A program made the translations under genes and the position numbers. The notes below the pieces were generated by a model. The model worked only from the letters and a program-made list of their open reading frames with translations. It was not told the origin of the DNA and did no database searches. A stretch of 64,000 nucleotides of DNA from JBEIGE01 sp040382055 (GTDB lineage: Bacteria > Pseudomonadota > Gammaproteobacteria > Burkholderiales > Burkholderiaceae_C): NCBI GenBank assembly GCA_040382055.1, contig JBEIGE010000002.1, positions 1-64,000 on the forward strand, in the 5' to 3' direction. Each line of letters opens with the position of its first letter. Positions within the stretch are counted from its first letter, which is position 1. Below are positions 43,107-51,968 of the stretch, piece by piece.

Positions 43107-45107
43107 TCAGTTCCAGGCCGCTTTGGCCACGGTATCTGCGGTAATCGGCATCTCACGCACCCGCACACCCAATGCATGAGCCAAGGCATTGGCAATGGCG
43201 GCAGCAACCGGCCCTTGCGTGGCCTCTCCCGCCCCCAGTGACGGGAGTTCCGGACGGTCTATCAGGTGTATTTCAATTTCAGGCACTTCAGAAAAACGCA
43301 GGATGGGGTAAGTGTCCCAGGTAGTACTTTGAACCCGGGTCTGGTCAAACTGCACGGCTTCTTTGAGCACCCAGCTCACGGTCTGAATCGCGCCGCCTTC
43401 TATCTGGTTAAGCACACCAACCGGGTTGACCACCTGCCCGACATCGACTGCAATCCACAGCTTTTTGACACGTAGCTCACGACTGGCATCAATAAGCGCC
43501 ACCACAGCGCAGTAAGAACCGGTGTTCTTGTAGCGGCTCACGGCCAGTCCCATGCCCTGGCCGGATTCTGGCTGTCGGTCAGACCAGGCCGCCATGTCAG
43601 CGGCTTTTTCCAGCACGGCCCGCGTGCGTGTATCGTCCAGATGATTAAGACGAAACACCAGCGGGTCGATTTCAAGGGCTGTCGCCATTTCGTCCATGAA
43701 GGACTCTGCGGCAAACACATTGCAATGTGCCCCCAGCGAGCGCAAGGAGGAGGTTCTCAACGGCATGGTCATCACCCGATGGTTGACGGCCCGCCAGGCA
43801 GGGAAGTTGTAGACCGGAACCGAATTGCGTTGGGCCCCGCCCCCGTTGGCCAAGGGCATATTGATCGACAGCGGCATTTCAGGCGCGCCAGCGCAATGCG
43901 TAGCCGCCAGCAATACCGAGCTGGGTGTGCGACCCGGACGGGAACTGTGGCCAGTTGAAATAACCGCGTGCTGCCAGTTCACAATCCGGCCTTGGGCATC
44001 TACCTCCGCTTGCAGATCCGCCACCATGGCTGCACCCAACGGCGACCAACTCAGTTCGTCCTCACGCGTCCACTGTACCAACACCGCTTGGCCGGTTACA
44101 GCTTGCGCCAACAGCACCGCATCGGCGGCCACGTCGTCAGCTCCGTTGTGGCCGTAACATCCGGCCCCCTCCAGATGGCGGACCACAATATCCTGTTCGG
44201 GCAGTGTCAGCATTTTGGAGAGATCGGCGCGCAAGTTGTAAATGGCCTGGCTGTGCGACCAGACTTCCACGCTCTGACCACGCCAGACTGCGGCAGCGCA
44301 GGACGGTCCTATTGAGGCATGCGCCAGAAAAGGGCGGCTGTAGCTGGCCTTGAAGCTTCGTACAGCCGGACCAACGGCTGAGCCGCTTGCTTGCGCTGAT
44401 TCAAGTTCTGGCAGTGCCAGCTTTTCAGCATAGACGCTTGTTTCATGGGGCTGAGAACGAAGGTATTCGGCCAACGCATGGACTGGTGGCAAGGTTGGGG
44501 CCTCCTGCCATTGCGCTTTGCGTGCCAGAACAGCCAGGGCTTTGACGGCCGCGTACTCGCTGTTGGCCACCACGCCCAGAAAGCGCCCGTTGCGCACCGT
44601 CGCCACTACACCGGGCAACGCTTGAACAGCTTGCAAATCCACTTCCAGCAACTGCGCACCAGGAGACGGCGGGCGGGCTACGCGACCGTACAACATACCT
44701 GGCAACGAAAGATCATGGATAAAGCGGGGACGCCCAATGAACTTGTCAAGCAGGTCAAAGCGGGGAACCGAGCTGCCCACCACAGGCTGGCCAGCTTGAG
44801 TCTTTGCCCCTGGAGCAGACCAGCCAGGTCGCAGCGACGGGTTTTCCATAAACGCCAGACGTGCTTCTTCACACACCTGCCTAAGGGTTGCACCCGCGTC
44901 CTGTACCGACAGGCTACCGGCTGTGACCCCTTCATCCGGGCCGGTCACGGTGTTGGCCGCCTCGATGCGGATACGGTTCAGCGGCAAAGCCAAGGCATCG
45001 GCAGCGATCTGAGCCATGGCAGTAACAATACCCTGACCGATTTCAACTTTGCCGATACGCACGGTAACCGTGCCATCTGCCAAAAATTCAAGACGTGGCG
45101 CGCTCAT
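43107..45107 (-). CDS. Molybdopterin-binding subunit of a second xanthine-dehydrogenase-family hydroxylase, no signal peptide
   Basis: The product has 666 residues and is clearly related to the 34778-37033 subunit but shorter. The N terminus begins directly in the catalytic region (LEFLADGTVTVRIGKVEIGQ) with no Tat or Sec signal. The stretch between the first and second conserved blocks, where the other copy has about 30 more residues, is also reduced. The substrate-site block FLAHASIGPSCAAAVW and the C-terminal GAGEATQGP (Glu628) are intact. It should therefore be active and cytoplasmic, unlike the first copy. The start overlaps the 2Fe-2S subunit stop (ATGA). Confidence 0.9.
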   Translation of the reverse strand: MSAPRLEFLADGTVTVRIGKVEIGQGIVTAMAQIAADALALPLNRIRIEAANTVTGPDEGVTAGSLSVQDAGATLRQVCEEARLAFMENPSLRPGWSAPGAKTQAGQPVVGSSVPRFDLLDKFIGRPRFIHDLSLPGMLYGRVARPPSPGAQLLEVDLQAVQALPGVVATVRNGRFLGVVANSEYAAVKALAVLARKAQWQEAPTLPPVHALAEYLRSQPHETSVYAEKLALPELESAQASGSAVGPAVRSFKASYSRPFLAHASIGPSCAAAVWRGQSVEVWSHSQAIYNLRADLSKMLTLPEQDIVVRHLEGAGCYGHNGADDVAADAVLLAQAVTGQAVLVQWTREDELSWSPLGAAMVADLQAEVDAQGRIVNWQHAVISTGHSSRPGRTPSSVLLAATHCAGAPEMPLSINMPLANGGGAQRNSVPVYNFPAWRAVNHRVMTMPLRTSSLRSLGAHCNVFAAESFMDEMATALEIDPLVFRLNHLDDTRTRAVLEKAADMAAWSDRQPESGQGMGLAVSRYKNTGSYCAVVALIDASRELRVKKLWIAVDVGQVVNPVGVLNQIEGGAIQTVSWVLKEAVQFDQTRVQSTTWDTYPILRFSEVPEIEIHLIDRPELPSLGAGEATQGPVAAAIANALAHALGVRVREMPITADTVAKAAWN

Positions 45108-45568
45108 GATTGCGCCGCCTTGAGAACTGCCCGCACAATGCGGTTATGGGCACCGCAGCGGCACAGGTGCTTGTCCAGCGCCGCACGGACCTCGGTTTCG
45201 GTAGGCTTGGGATTGTTCTGGAGCAGCGCTGCGGCTCCGATCAGCATCCCGGAAGAACAATAGCCGCACTGTGCCGCCTGCTCATCAAGAAAGGCCTGTT
45301 GCAAGGGGTGAAGCTTGTCTGCACTGCCCAAGCCCTCCACCGTGATGACATGCTTGTCCTCTACAGCCCACAAGGGCGTGTCGCAAGCGGGAAGTGATTG
45401 GCCGTCGACCAGCACATGGCAGGCACCGCACTGGCTGGCACCGCAACCCAAACGGGTACCCTTGAGGTCACAGTCGTGGCGCAGCAGGTAAATGAGAGGC
45501 GTATCGTCTTCGGCCGTCAGCTCTGTGGACAAGCCGTTGAGGTGGAGTTTTATCGTTTTTTGGACCAT
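45104..45568 (-). CDS. 2Fe-2S subunit of the second molybdenum hydroxylase
   Basis: The product has 154 residues. Cluster I ligands are Cys42, Cys47, Cys50 and Cys62; cluster II ligands are Cys101, Cys104, Cys136 and Cys138. It is collinear with the 34320 protein but clearly divergent, so the two hydroxylases are not a recent duplication. No FAD subunit is encoded anywhere in the window. Its stop overlaps the molybdenum subunit start by 4 bases. The amidohydrolase precedes it by 48 bases. Confidence 0.92.
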   Translation of the reverse strand: MVQKTIKLHLNGLSTELTAEDDTPLIYLLRHDCDLKGTRLGCGASQCGACHVLVDGQSLPACDTPLWAVEDKHVITVEGLGSADKLHPLQQAFLDEQAAQCGYCSSGMLIGAAALLQNNPKPTETEVRAALDKHLCRCGAHNRIVRAVLKAAQS

Positions 45569-45616
45569 AGTCTCTGTTAAATGTGGCCTAAGCCTTTGTG
45601 AAAATTGAAGAAGTAG

Positions 45617-46963
45617 CTATTCTTTTGATAGTCCGAGTGCCTGCGTGATGCGCAGGCCGGATTCACGCAACGCCTGCAGCTTGGGTGGCAGGTCCACCTG
45701 GAGCAATTGGCCATGGCGCTTCTTCCAGACCCCTGCCACCATCACACTGTCGATATTGGCCAGGGAGGTTTGCATCACCACGGAGCTCACGGCATCATGC
45801 ACCGGCTGCATGTTCAGGTCATCCGCACGAATCAGAACCAGATCCGCCTGCTTGCCAGCGGCCAGTGTACCGATGCGATCAAGCTGCCCAAGCATGCGCG
45901 CGCCTTCCACCGTCACCCAGGACAAAGCCTGGCGCGTAGTCACGGTCGAGGTGGCCGGAATGCTGCCATGCGCTTGCCGGTAAGCCACATTGTCCAGACT
46001 GCGCTGAACCCCCAGCGCCACCCGCGCCTGGGTCAGCATGTCGCCGCTGATCACGCTTTCCAGGTCAACGCCGAGGGATGGTGCTTTGCCCAGGGCCAAC
46101 AGGCGGCCGGTGATCGGGTGGCCGTGTCCCTGGGTCATCTCGTTCTCGGCTGCAGCCGAGAAGCTCATGCCAAGTTCGCAAAAGCGTTTGAGCTGCGCAT
46201 CACTGAGGGCATGGCCGTGGACGATATTGACATTCGTGCCAAGCAGGCCCTGGGCCTCCAGCTGCTCCCACCCCTCGGGGCAGCGTGCCGGACCACCGCC
46301 CTGGTGCAGCGAGGCAATCAGGCCCAGCTCTTTGGCCATGCGGAAATCATGCAACGCCACCTCCAGCGTTGAATAGTGCGGCCCGAGCACGGCAGCGTGT
46401 ATGGCCAGCAAGGGCTTGCCCTGATGGGCTTTGAGCAGGCGTTCAACTTCGGCGCGCGGGTGGGGCACTTCCCAAAACGGACGCTCGCCCGGCCTGGGTT
46501 CAGGCTTGGGCGTGCCATGAAAAAAAGCGGCCCGGATGCCGGACTCAGCCAAACCTGCCACAGCAGCGTCGTTGTGGGCCGGTGTGGGATTGTTGTGGCA
46601 CCAATCGCCCAGCGTGGTGGTGCCGCAATTGAGCTGGTTAAGCGCACCTACCAGTGTGGCAATGTGCAGGTCGGCGGGCGTGAACACGGTGGCCAGCCCG
46701 GCGTGCATGTTCTTGAAATACTCCAGCAAGGTCCAGTTGGCAGCCAGGCCACGCAGCGCTGTCTGCCAGGTGTGCATATGGGCATTGATCAGGCCGGGAA
46801 TCAGAATGCAGCCGCTGGCATCGACCACCTGCGCATCGTCTGCATGAATACGCGGTGCAATCCCGGTGATGGTGTCACCCGAGATGAGCAGATCACCCTG
46901 GGGGATGTCGCCCTGAGCATCCATCGTGATGATAGATGCGCCGCGAATCAGCGTTCTCATCAA
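45617..46963 (-). CDS. Amidohydrolase of the AtzA/TrzA/guanine deaminase group
   Basis: The product has 448 residues. The metal-binding HxH is His62/His64 in INAHMHTWQ. Further ligands are suggested by SLHQGGG, VHGHALSD and SLGVDLES, the usual positions in the subtype III amidohydrolase barrel. The closing AGKQADLVLIRAD is the family's C-terminal motif. Members deaminate or dechlorinate triazines, guanine, cytosine or S-adenosylhomocysteine, always at a C-N (or C-Cl) bond of a heteroaromatic ring. Its place next to a molybdenum hydroxylase supports ring deamination or hydrolysis of an N-heterocycle. Its start overlaps the upstream dehydrogenase stop. Confidence 0.87.
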   Translation of the reverse strand: MMRTLIRGASIITMDAQGDIPQGDLLISGDTITGIAPRIHADDAQVVDASGCILIPGLINAHMHTWQTALRGLAANWTLLEYFKNMHAGLATVFTPADLHIATLVGALNQLNCGTTTLGDWCHNNPTPAHNDAAVAGLAESGIRAAFFHGTPKPEPRPGERPFWEVPHPRAEVERLLKAHQGKPLLAIHAAVLGPHYSTLEVALHDFRMAKELGLIASLHQGGGPARCPEGWEQLEAQGLLGTNVNIVHGHALSDAQLKRFCELGMSFSAAAENEMTQGHGHPITGRLLALGKAPSLGVDLESVISGDMLTQARVALGVQRSLDNVAYRQAHGSIPATSTVTTRQALSWVTVEGARMLGQLDRIGTLAAGKQADLVLIRADDLNMQPVHDAVSSVVMQTSLANIDSVMVAGVWKKRHGQLLQVDLPPKLQALRESGLRITQALGLSKE

Positions 46964-47883
46964 CTCTCCAGACCGTCGCTGATCTTCACATCAATGGGCT
47001 TGATATCCAGACCGGCATCTTTGGCGGTCTCTACCAACAGCACCGAGAAATCAATGTCGTCATAACCCCGACCCACCAGACGCGCCACCGACTCGCGGGT
47101 GGCTGCGGCTGAAGGCATGGCCACGCCATGTGCCTTGGCAGCAGACAGCCCCAGATCCATGTCCTTGAGCAGCAGCTTGGGCGTGAACGTGACGTTTTCA
47201 AAAGTAAGGTTGGTCAGAACCGGGGTCTTGTAACGGGTATACATGGAACCCAGCACCGAGTCGTTGATACTTTCCAAAAATACATGGCGCGGAATTCCTG
47301 CTTTCTCAGCCAGAACCGTGATTTCGCAGAGGTTCTGGATAACCACGCCAAACATGGTGTTGTGGGCAATTTTCCAGACCCGGGCCAACTCACCCTCACC
47401 CACCCACATCACTTTACGTGCCATCGCCGCCAGAAAAGGCTCGACCTGGTCATACAGGGGTTTAGGGCCCGAAGCCACCACCAGCAGTTTGCCGGCCTTG
47501 GCCACCTTGGCGTTACCAGAAACGGGCGCACACAGGTAGGCAATGCCCAGGGCTTCCAGACGCTGGCGAATCTCGGCAGAGCCCTCCTGCGAGATGGATG
47601 AACTGTCCACAACCACCTTGGGTTTTTGACTGCCGCTAAGCAGCCCACCCTCGCCAAACAGCACTTCTTTCAGGTCGTCGGTCGTTGACACCATGGTAAA
47701 CACCACCTCGCAAGCGGCAAGCGCCTGCTTGGTCGGCGCAATCACTGCGCCATAGTCCACCAGTGGCAGTGCCTTGGACGCCGTGCGGTTCCAGACCTGG
47801 GCACCGTGACCGGCCTTGAGCAGGCGTTTGACCATGGCCTCGCCCATACGACCCAGGCCGATCCAGCCGATTGTTTGACTCAT
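46960..47883 (-). CDS. NAD(P)-dependent beta-hydroxyacid dehydrogenase (HIBADH family), copy 2
   Basis: The product has 307 residues. Rossmann motif IGWIGLGRMGEAMVKRLLKAGH, substrate loop LCAPVSGNAKVAKAGK and catalytic-lysine region RVWKIAHNTMFGVV identify the family. It is well diverged from copy 1 (42179-43057), so each probably has its own substrate. It follows the thiolase gene by 39 bases and overlaps the amidohydrolase start, consistent with a single operon. Confidence 0.9.
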   Translation of the reverse strand: MSQTIGWIGLGRMGEAMVKRLLKAGHGAQVWNRTASKALPLVDYGAVIAPTKQALAACEVVFTMVSTTDDLKEVLFGEGGLLSGSQKPKVVVDSSSISQEGSAEIRQRLEALGIAYLCAPVSGNAKVAKAGKLLVVASGPKPLYDQVEPFLAAMARKVMWVGEGELARVWKIAHNTMFGVVIQNLCEITVLAEKAGIPRHVFLESINDSVLGSMYTRYKTPVLTNLTFENVTFTPKLLLKDMDLGLSAAKAHGVAMPSAAATRESVARLVGRGYDDIDFSVLLVETAKDAGLDIKPIDVKISDGLES

Positions 47884-47922
47884 AGTAATTCTTCCTTTGA
47901 AAGGTGAGTGATTTGAAATGCG

Positions 47923-49125
47923 TTAAATGCGTTCGAGAACGATGGCAATACCCTGGCCCACACCGATGCACATGGTGCACAAGGCATAGCGGCCCTTGAT
48001 TCTGTGGAGTTGGTTGACGGCGGTGGTCACCAGCCGTGCACCCGAGGCGCCCAAGGGATGGCCCAGCGCAATGGCACCTCCATTCGGGTTGACGCGGGGG
48101 TCGTCATCCGGCAGGCCCAGCAGGCGCAATACGGCCAAACCCTGGGCGGCAAAAGCCTCGTTGAGTTCGATCACGTCCATCTGGGCCAGCGTCAGGCCGG
48201 TCAGTGCCAACACCTTTTCTGTCGCCGGGGCAGGACCGATACCCATGATGCGCGGTGGCACACCTGCGGTGGCCATGCCAACAATTCGGGCACGGGGCGT
48301 CAATCCATTCGTCCTGGCAGCAGCTTCGTTGGCGATCAGCAGCGCGCATGCGCCGTCGTTCACGCCTGAAGCATTGCCTGCGGTGACGCTACCGTCGGGC
48401 TTGACAGCGCCCTTGAGCTTGGCCAGTGCTTCCATGGAGGTCTCGCGGGGATGTTCGTCTTTGGAGACCACTACGGCATCGCCCTTTTTTTGCGCAATCG
48501 TCACCGGCGTGATCTCGGCATCAAAGAAACCGGCTTTCTGGGCCGCCACGGCCTTGAGCTGGGAGGCCAGGGCCATCCTGTCCTGGTCTTCACGGCTGAT
48601 CTTGTAATCCGAGGCGACGTTCTCGGCAGTTTCCGGCATGGCATCGACGCCGTATTTTTCTTTCATCAGCTTGTTCACAAAACGCCAGCCGATGGTGGTG
48701 TCATAGATCTGCGCGCTGCGGCTGAAGGCACTCTCGGCTTTGGCCATGACAAACGGGGCGCGGCTCATGCTCTCCACACCACCGGCAATCATCAGGGATG
48801 CTTCACCTGATTTGATGGCGCGCGCAGCAGTGCCCACGGCATCCATGCCGGAGCCACACAGGCGGTTGATGGTCGATCCAGGCAACTCCAACGGCAAGCC
48901 AGCCAGAAGAGAAGCCATGTGAGCCACATTGCGGTTGTCTTCCCCGGCCTGGTTGACGCAGCCATAAATCACATCGGTCACGCTCAGCCAGTCCACGCCG
49001 GGGTTGCGCTGCATCAGCGCTTTCAGGGGAATGGCACCCAAATCATCGGTGCGCACGCTGGAGAGGGTACCCCCGTAGCGACCGAAAGGGGTGCGGATGG
49101 CATCGCAAATAAAGGCCTGGTTCAT
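47923..49125 (-). CDS. pcaF: 3-Oxoadipyl-CoA thiolase
   Basis: This 400-residue thiolase has the acyl-accepting cysteine Cys90 in RLCGSGMDAVG. The catalytic base is in GGAIALGHPLGASGAR (His356) and the C-terminal active-site cysteine is Cys386 (CTMCIGVGQG). The N terminus (FICDAIRTPFGRYGG) and length match PcaF/PaaJ rather than acetoacetyl-CoA thiolases. It cleaves 3-oxoadipyl-CoA to acetyl-CoA and succinyl-CoA. It lies directly after the CoA-transferase genes in the same orientation, the usual pca/cat arrangement. Confidence 0.94.
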   Translation of the reverse strand: MNQAFICDAIRTPFGRYGGTLSSVRTDDLGAIPLKALMQRNPGVDWLSVTDVIYGCVNQAGEDNRNVAHMASLLAGLPLELPGSTINRLCGSGMDAVGTAARAIKSGEASLMIAGGVESMSRAPFVMAKAESAFSRSAQIYDTTIGWRFVNKLMKEKYGVDAMPETAENVASDYKISREDQDRMALASQLKAVAAQKAGFFDAEITPVTIAQKKGDAVVVSKDEHPRETSMEALAKLKGAVKPDGSVTAGNASGVNDGACALLIANEAAARTNGLTPRARIVGMATAGVPPRIMGIGPAPATEKVLALTGLTLAQMDVIELNEAFAAQGLAVLRLLGLPDDDPRVNPNGGAIALGHPLGASGARLVTTAVNQLHRIKGRYALCTMCIGVGQGIAIVLERI

Positions 49126-49166
49126 GTCCGAATCCTGTGATTTAAAAATGGTTGGGGTGGGTAGCT

Positions 49167-49808
49167 TCAGGGCTGGATTGGTAGTCCCACCAGTTTTTCC
49201 AGCTCGGCATGTGTCAGGCCGTCCACCAGGTCAACCAGCTTGAGGCCTGTGGGGGTGCAGTCCAGAGTCGCCAGGTCTGAGTAGATGCGTTTGATGCACG
49301 CCACACCGGTTAGCGGGTAGCTGCAACTTTGCACCACCTTGCTGACACCTTGCTTGGTCAGCAGGTCCATCATGACCCAGGCCTGACGTGCACCCACAGC
49401 CAAATCCATGGCTCCGCCCACAGCGGGAATGGCGTCTTTTTCTCCGGTGTGCCAATTGGCAAGATCACCGGTGGCCGACACCTGAAACGCACCCAACACA
49501 CAAATGTCAAGGTGGCCACCGCGCATCATGGCAAAACTGTCGTTATGGTGAAAAAATGAGCCGCCCTTGAGCAGGGTCACGGGCTGCTTGCCGGCATTGA
49601 TCAGATCGTAATCTTCCTGGCCTTCGGCGGGCGCTGGCCCCATACCCAGAATGCCGTTTTCGCTGTGCAGCAGCACTTCACGGTCGGCAGGAATATGGTT
49701 GGCCACCAGGGTCGGCATGCCGATGCCCAGGTTCACCACAGCGCCTTCGGGGATATCCCGGGCAACCCGCGCTGCGAGTTGGTCTTTGTTGCGTTTTTGG
49801 TAGCTCAT
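49167..49808 (-). CDS. pcaJ: 3-Oxoadipate CoA-transferase beta subunit
   Basis: The product has 213 residues. The active-site glutamate Glu50 sits in the SENG motif (LLHSENGILGMG) of the family I CoA-transferase beta subunit. Other marks are GMPTLVANHIP and KRIYSDLATLDCTP. With the alpha subunit it moves CoA from succinyl-CoA to 3-oxoadipate. The ATG at 49808 lies 1 base after the alpha-subunit stop. Acetoacetate-specific homologues (ScoB) are closely related; the neighbouring pcaF makes 3-oxoadipate the likely substrate. Confidence 0.92.
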   Translation of the reverse strand: MSYQKRNKDQLAARVARDIPEGAVVNLGIGMPTLVANHIPADREVLLHSENGILGMGPAPAEGQEDYDLINAGKQPVTLLKGGSFFHHNDSFAMMRGGHLDICVLGAFQVSATGDLANWHTGEKDAIPAVGGAMDLAVGARQAWVMMDLLTKQGVSKVVQSCSYPLTGVACIKRIYSDLATLDCTPTGLKLVDLVDGLTHAELEKLVGLPIQP

Positions 49809-49809
49809 G

Positions 49810-50511
49810 TCATGCCGCCTTTTTGAAGCCACCGGCTTGGGTGACCTGGCGCTCAATTTTGACAATCTGGTGCACAAAAATCCCGGGCGTGATGACATGC
49901 TCGGGGCTGATGTCGCCCAATTCCACAATCTCATGCACGGTGGCTACGGTTTTCTTGCAGGCCGCCGCCATCACCGGCCCGAAGTTGCGCGCCGCCATGC
50001 GGTAAGTGAGGTTGCCCCAGCGGTCACCACGCTCAGCCCGGATCAGGCCCAAGTCGCCATAAATCGGGTATTCAAGGACGTATTTTTTACCGTTGATATC
50101 TCGACATTCCTTGCCTTTGGCCATCTCGGTGCCAAAGCCAGTCGGTGTGAAGAAAGCACCGATGCCGGCACCCGCAGCCCGGATGCGCTCGGACAAATTG
50201 CCCTGGGGGACCAATTCAAGCTCAAGCTTGCCGCTGCGGTAGAGACTGTCAAAAACATGGCTATCGGTCTGGCGCGGAAAGCTGCAGATGATTTTTCGTA
50301 CCCGACCCGATTTGAGCAATGCCGCCAAACCGGTTTCGCCGTTGCCGGCGTTGTTGTTCACCACGATCAGATCTTTGGCACCCTGCTCGAGCAAACCTTC
50401 AATCAGCTCGTTGGGAATACCCGCGGTTCCAAAACCGCCAATCATCACGGTTGAACCATCTTTCACATCGGCCAGCGCACTGGCGATTGAGTTGGCTATT
50501 TTGTTGATCAT
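49810..50511 (-). CDS. pcaI: 3-Oxoadipate CoA-transferase alpha subunit
   Basis: The product has 233 residues. The nucleotide-binding MIGGFGTAGIPNELIEGL and the central NNNAGNGETGLAALL are typical of the alpha subunit of the family. It is the first gene of the nine-gene minus-strand operon that runs through pcaJ, pcaF, the dehydrogenase, the amidohydrolase, the second molybdenum hydroxylase, a second dehydrogenase and maleylacetate reductase. A MATE transporter gene lies 63 bases upstream on the same strand. Confidence 0.93.
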   Translation of the reverse strand: MINKIANSIASALADVKDGSTVMIGGFGTAGIPNELIEGLLEQGAKDLIVVNNNAGNGETGLAALLKSGRVRKIICSFPRQTDSHVFDSLYRSGKLELELVPQGNLSERIRAAGAGIGAFFTPTGFGTEMAKGKECRDINGKKYVLEYPIYGDLGLIRAERGDRWGNLTYRMAARNFGPVMAAACKKTVATVHEIVELGDISPEHVITPGIFVHQIVKIERQVTQAGGFKKAA

Positions 50512-50574
50512 GCATCGTCTCCTGGGCTCGTATTATGAACAAGCCGGGCGGCATGCGCAGGGGCAAGACCAGGC

Positions 50575-51954
50575 TTAGCCCCAGCGAACCCGGTACACCG
50601 CAAGGCCGGTCATGATGCCGTAGGCGACCATGGCCACGCCAATCAGGGCAAACATCTGCCAAACCGGCGCGCCCGCATCTACCAGGTACCAGCCGACAAC
50701 AGCCACCAACACCAGTCGCAAGGTGCCTGCCAATACCGGCCCCAACAGTTTGCCGGCCCCCTGTGACGAGAAGTACAGGCACAGTCCGAACGCGAAAAAG
50801 GCATAGACCGGGCCCACCCAGGCGAAGTAAAGACCTGCGTAGCGGATAACCGACGCATCGCGGGTGAACAATTCAGTCCATAGATTGGGCATCAAAGCCG
50901 CGAACAGGCCTACGCAACCCACGATGGCCGCGGAAAAAATGGCCCCGGTCCAGGCCACCTGGCGGGCCCGCTGCACTTGCCCGGCACCGATGGCCATGCC
51001 CACCATGGGGACACAGGCCACGCCGATGGCAAAGGTAATGGGGATCAGCAAAAACTCCAGCCGCACGCCTACCCCGTAGCCGGCAAGCGCTTCAGTGCCA
51101 AAGCGGGAAACAATGCGTGTCAGGATAAGAATGGTCAACACCGTTTGCAGGGACGACAGGCTTGACATGCCGCCCACCCGGAGAATGTCCATGAAGTCCG
51201 TCTGGCGCAAGGGGTGCGAGAACACCAGCCTTACCCGGCTTCGCCCGGAACGGATGTAAAACAGAAAAAATACGGTGCCTGCAGCGTATGCAAGCACCTG
51301 GCCCCAGGCCACGCCAGCCATGCCCATCCGGGGCGCGGGGCCCAAGCCCAAACCCAATGCACCCCCAAGAACAACCTGCAGCAGGGCCACCCCGAACAGC
51401 ACATAGGAAGGCACCTTCATGTTGCCTGAACCGCGAATCACCGAAGCCAGGGCATTGGTCAGCCAGATCAGTACCGCCCCCAGAAAAGCCACATTGGAAT
51501 ACGCCAGCGCTTGCGCCAGGGCCTCACCCTGGCCGCCCATGAGTTGATAAATGTCTGCGCCTGCCACGAGAAAGAGGGCGGTAAAAAAAAGGCCGGTGAC
51601 CACCCCGATCACAACCGCGTGCAAGGCCAGCGACTCGGCACGTGCCAGATGGCCAGCCCCCAAAGCGCGGCTGATGGCCGCAGAGATGCCGCCACCGATA
51701 GAGCCTGCAGACAGCATCTGCTGCAACATGATCATCGGAAACACCAGCGCTATCCCGGCCAGCGCTGCAGTGCCCAACTGGCCAACGTAGCCGGTCTCGG
51801 CCACGCTGACTAGCGCTGTCGCCAGCATGGCCACCATATTGGGCAGGCTCAGACGCCAAAGGGTGGCAGCAATCGGGCCGGAAAGAAGCGGGTTGGTGGT
51901 GGGGGGGATGCTTACCGGAGGAAGTGAAGGCGTCATCGTCCGATTTTGACTCAT
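50575..51954 (-). CDS. MATE family multidrug/toxin efflux transporter
   Basis: The product has 459 residues and twelve hydrophobic helices in two homologous halves. Family marks include SLPNMVAMLATALVSVAETGYVG at the start and the second-half counterpart MSSLSSLQTVLTILILTRIVS. It exports cationic or aromatic compounds using a Na+ or H+ gradient. It could protect the cell from substrates of the downstream catabolic operon, but this is inference. The ATG at 51954 has AGGAAG 7 bases upstream. The divergent DUF1841 gene starts only 14 bases away. Confidence 0.9.
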   Translation of the reverse strand: MSQNRTMTPSLPPVSIPPTTNPLLSGPIAATLWRLSLPNMVAMLATALVSVAETGYVGQLGTAALAGIALVFPMIMLQQMLSAGSIGGGISAAISRALGAGHLARAESLALHAVVIGVVTGLFFTALFLVAGADIYQLMGGQGEALAQALAYSNVAFLGAVLIWLTNALASVIRGSGNMKVPSYVLFGVALLQVVLGGALGLGLGPAPRMGMAGVAWGQVLAYAAGTVFFLFYIRSGRSRVRLVFSHPLRQTDFMDILRVGGMSSLSSLQTVLTILILTRIVSRFGTEALAGYGVGVRLEFLLIPITFAIGVACVPMVGMAIGAGQVQRARQVAWTGAIFSAAIVGCVGLFAALMPNLWTELFTRDASVIRYAGLYFAWVGPVYAFFAFGLCLYFSSQGAGKLLGPVLAGTLRLVLVAVVGWYLVDAGAPVWQMFALIGVAMVAYGIMTGLAVYRVRWG

Positions 51955-51968
51955 GTTAATCTTCCTGC

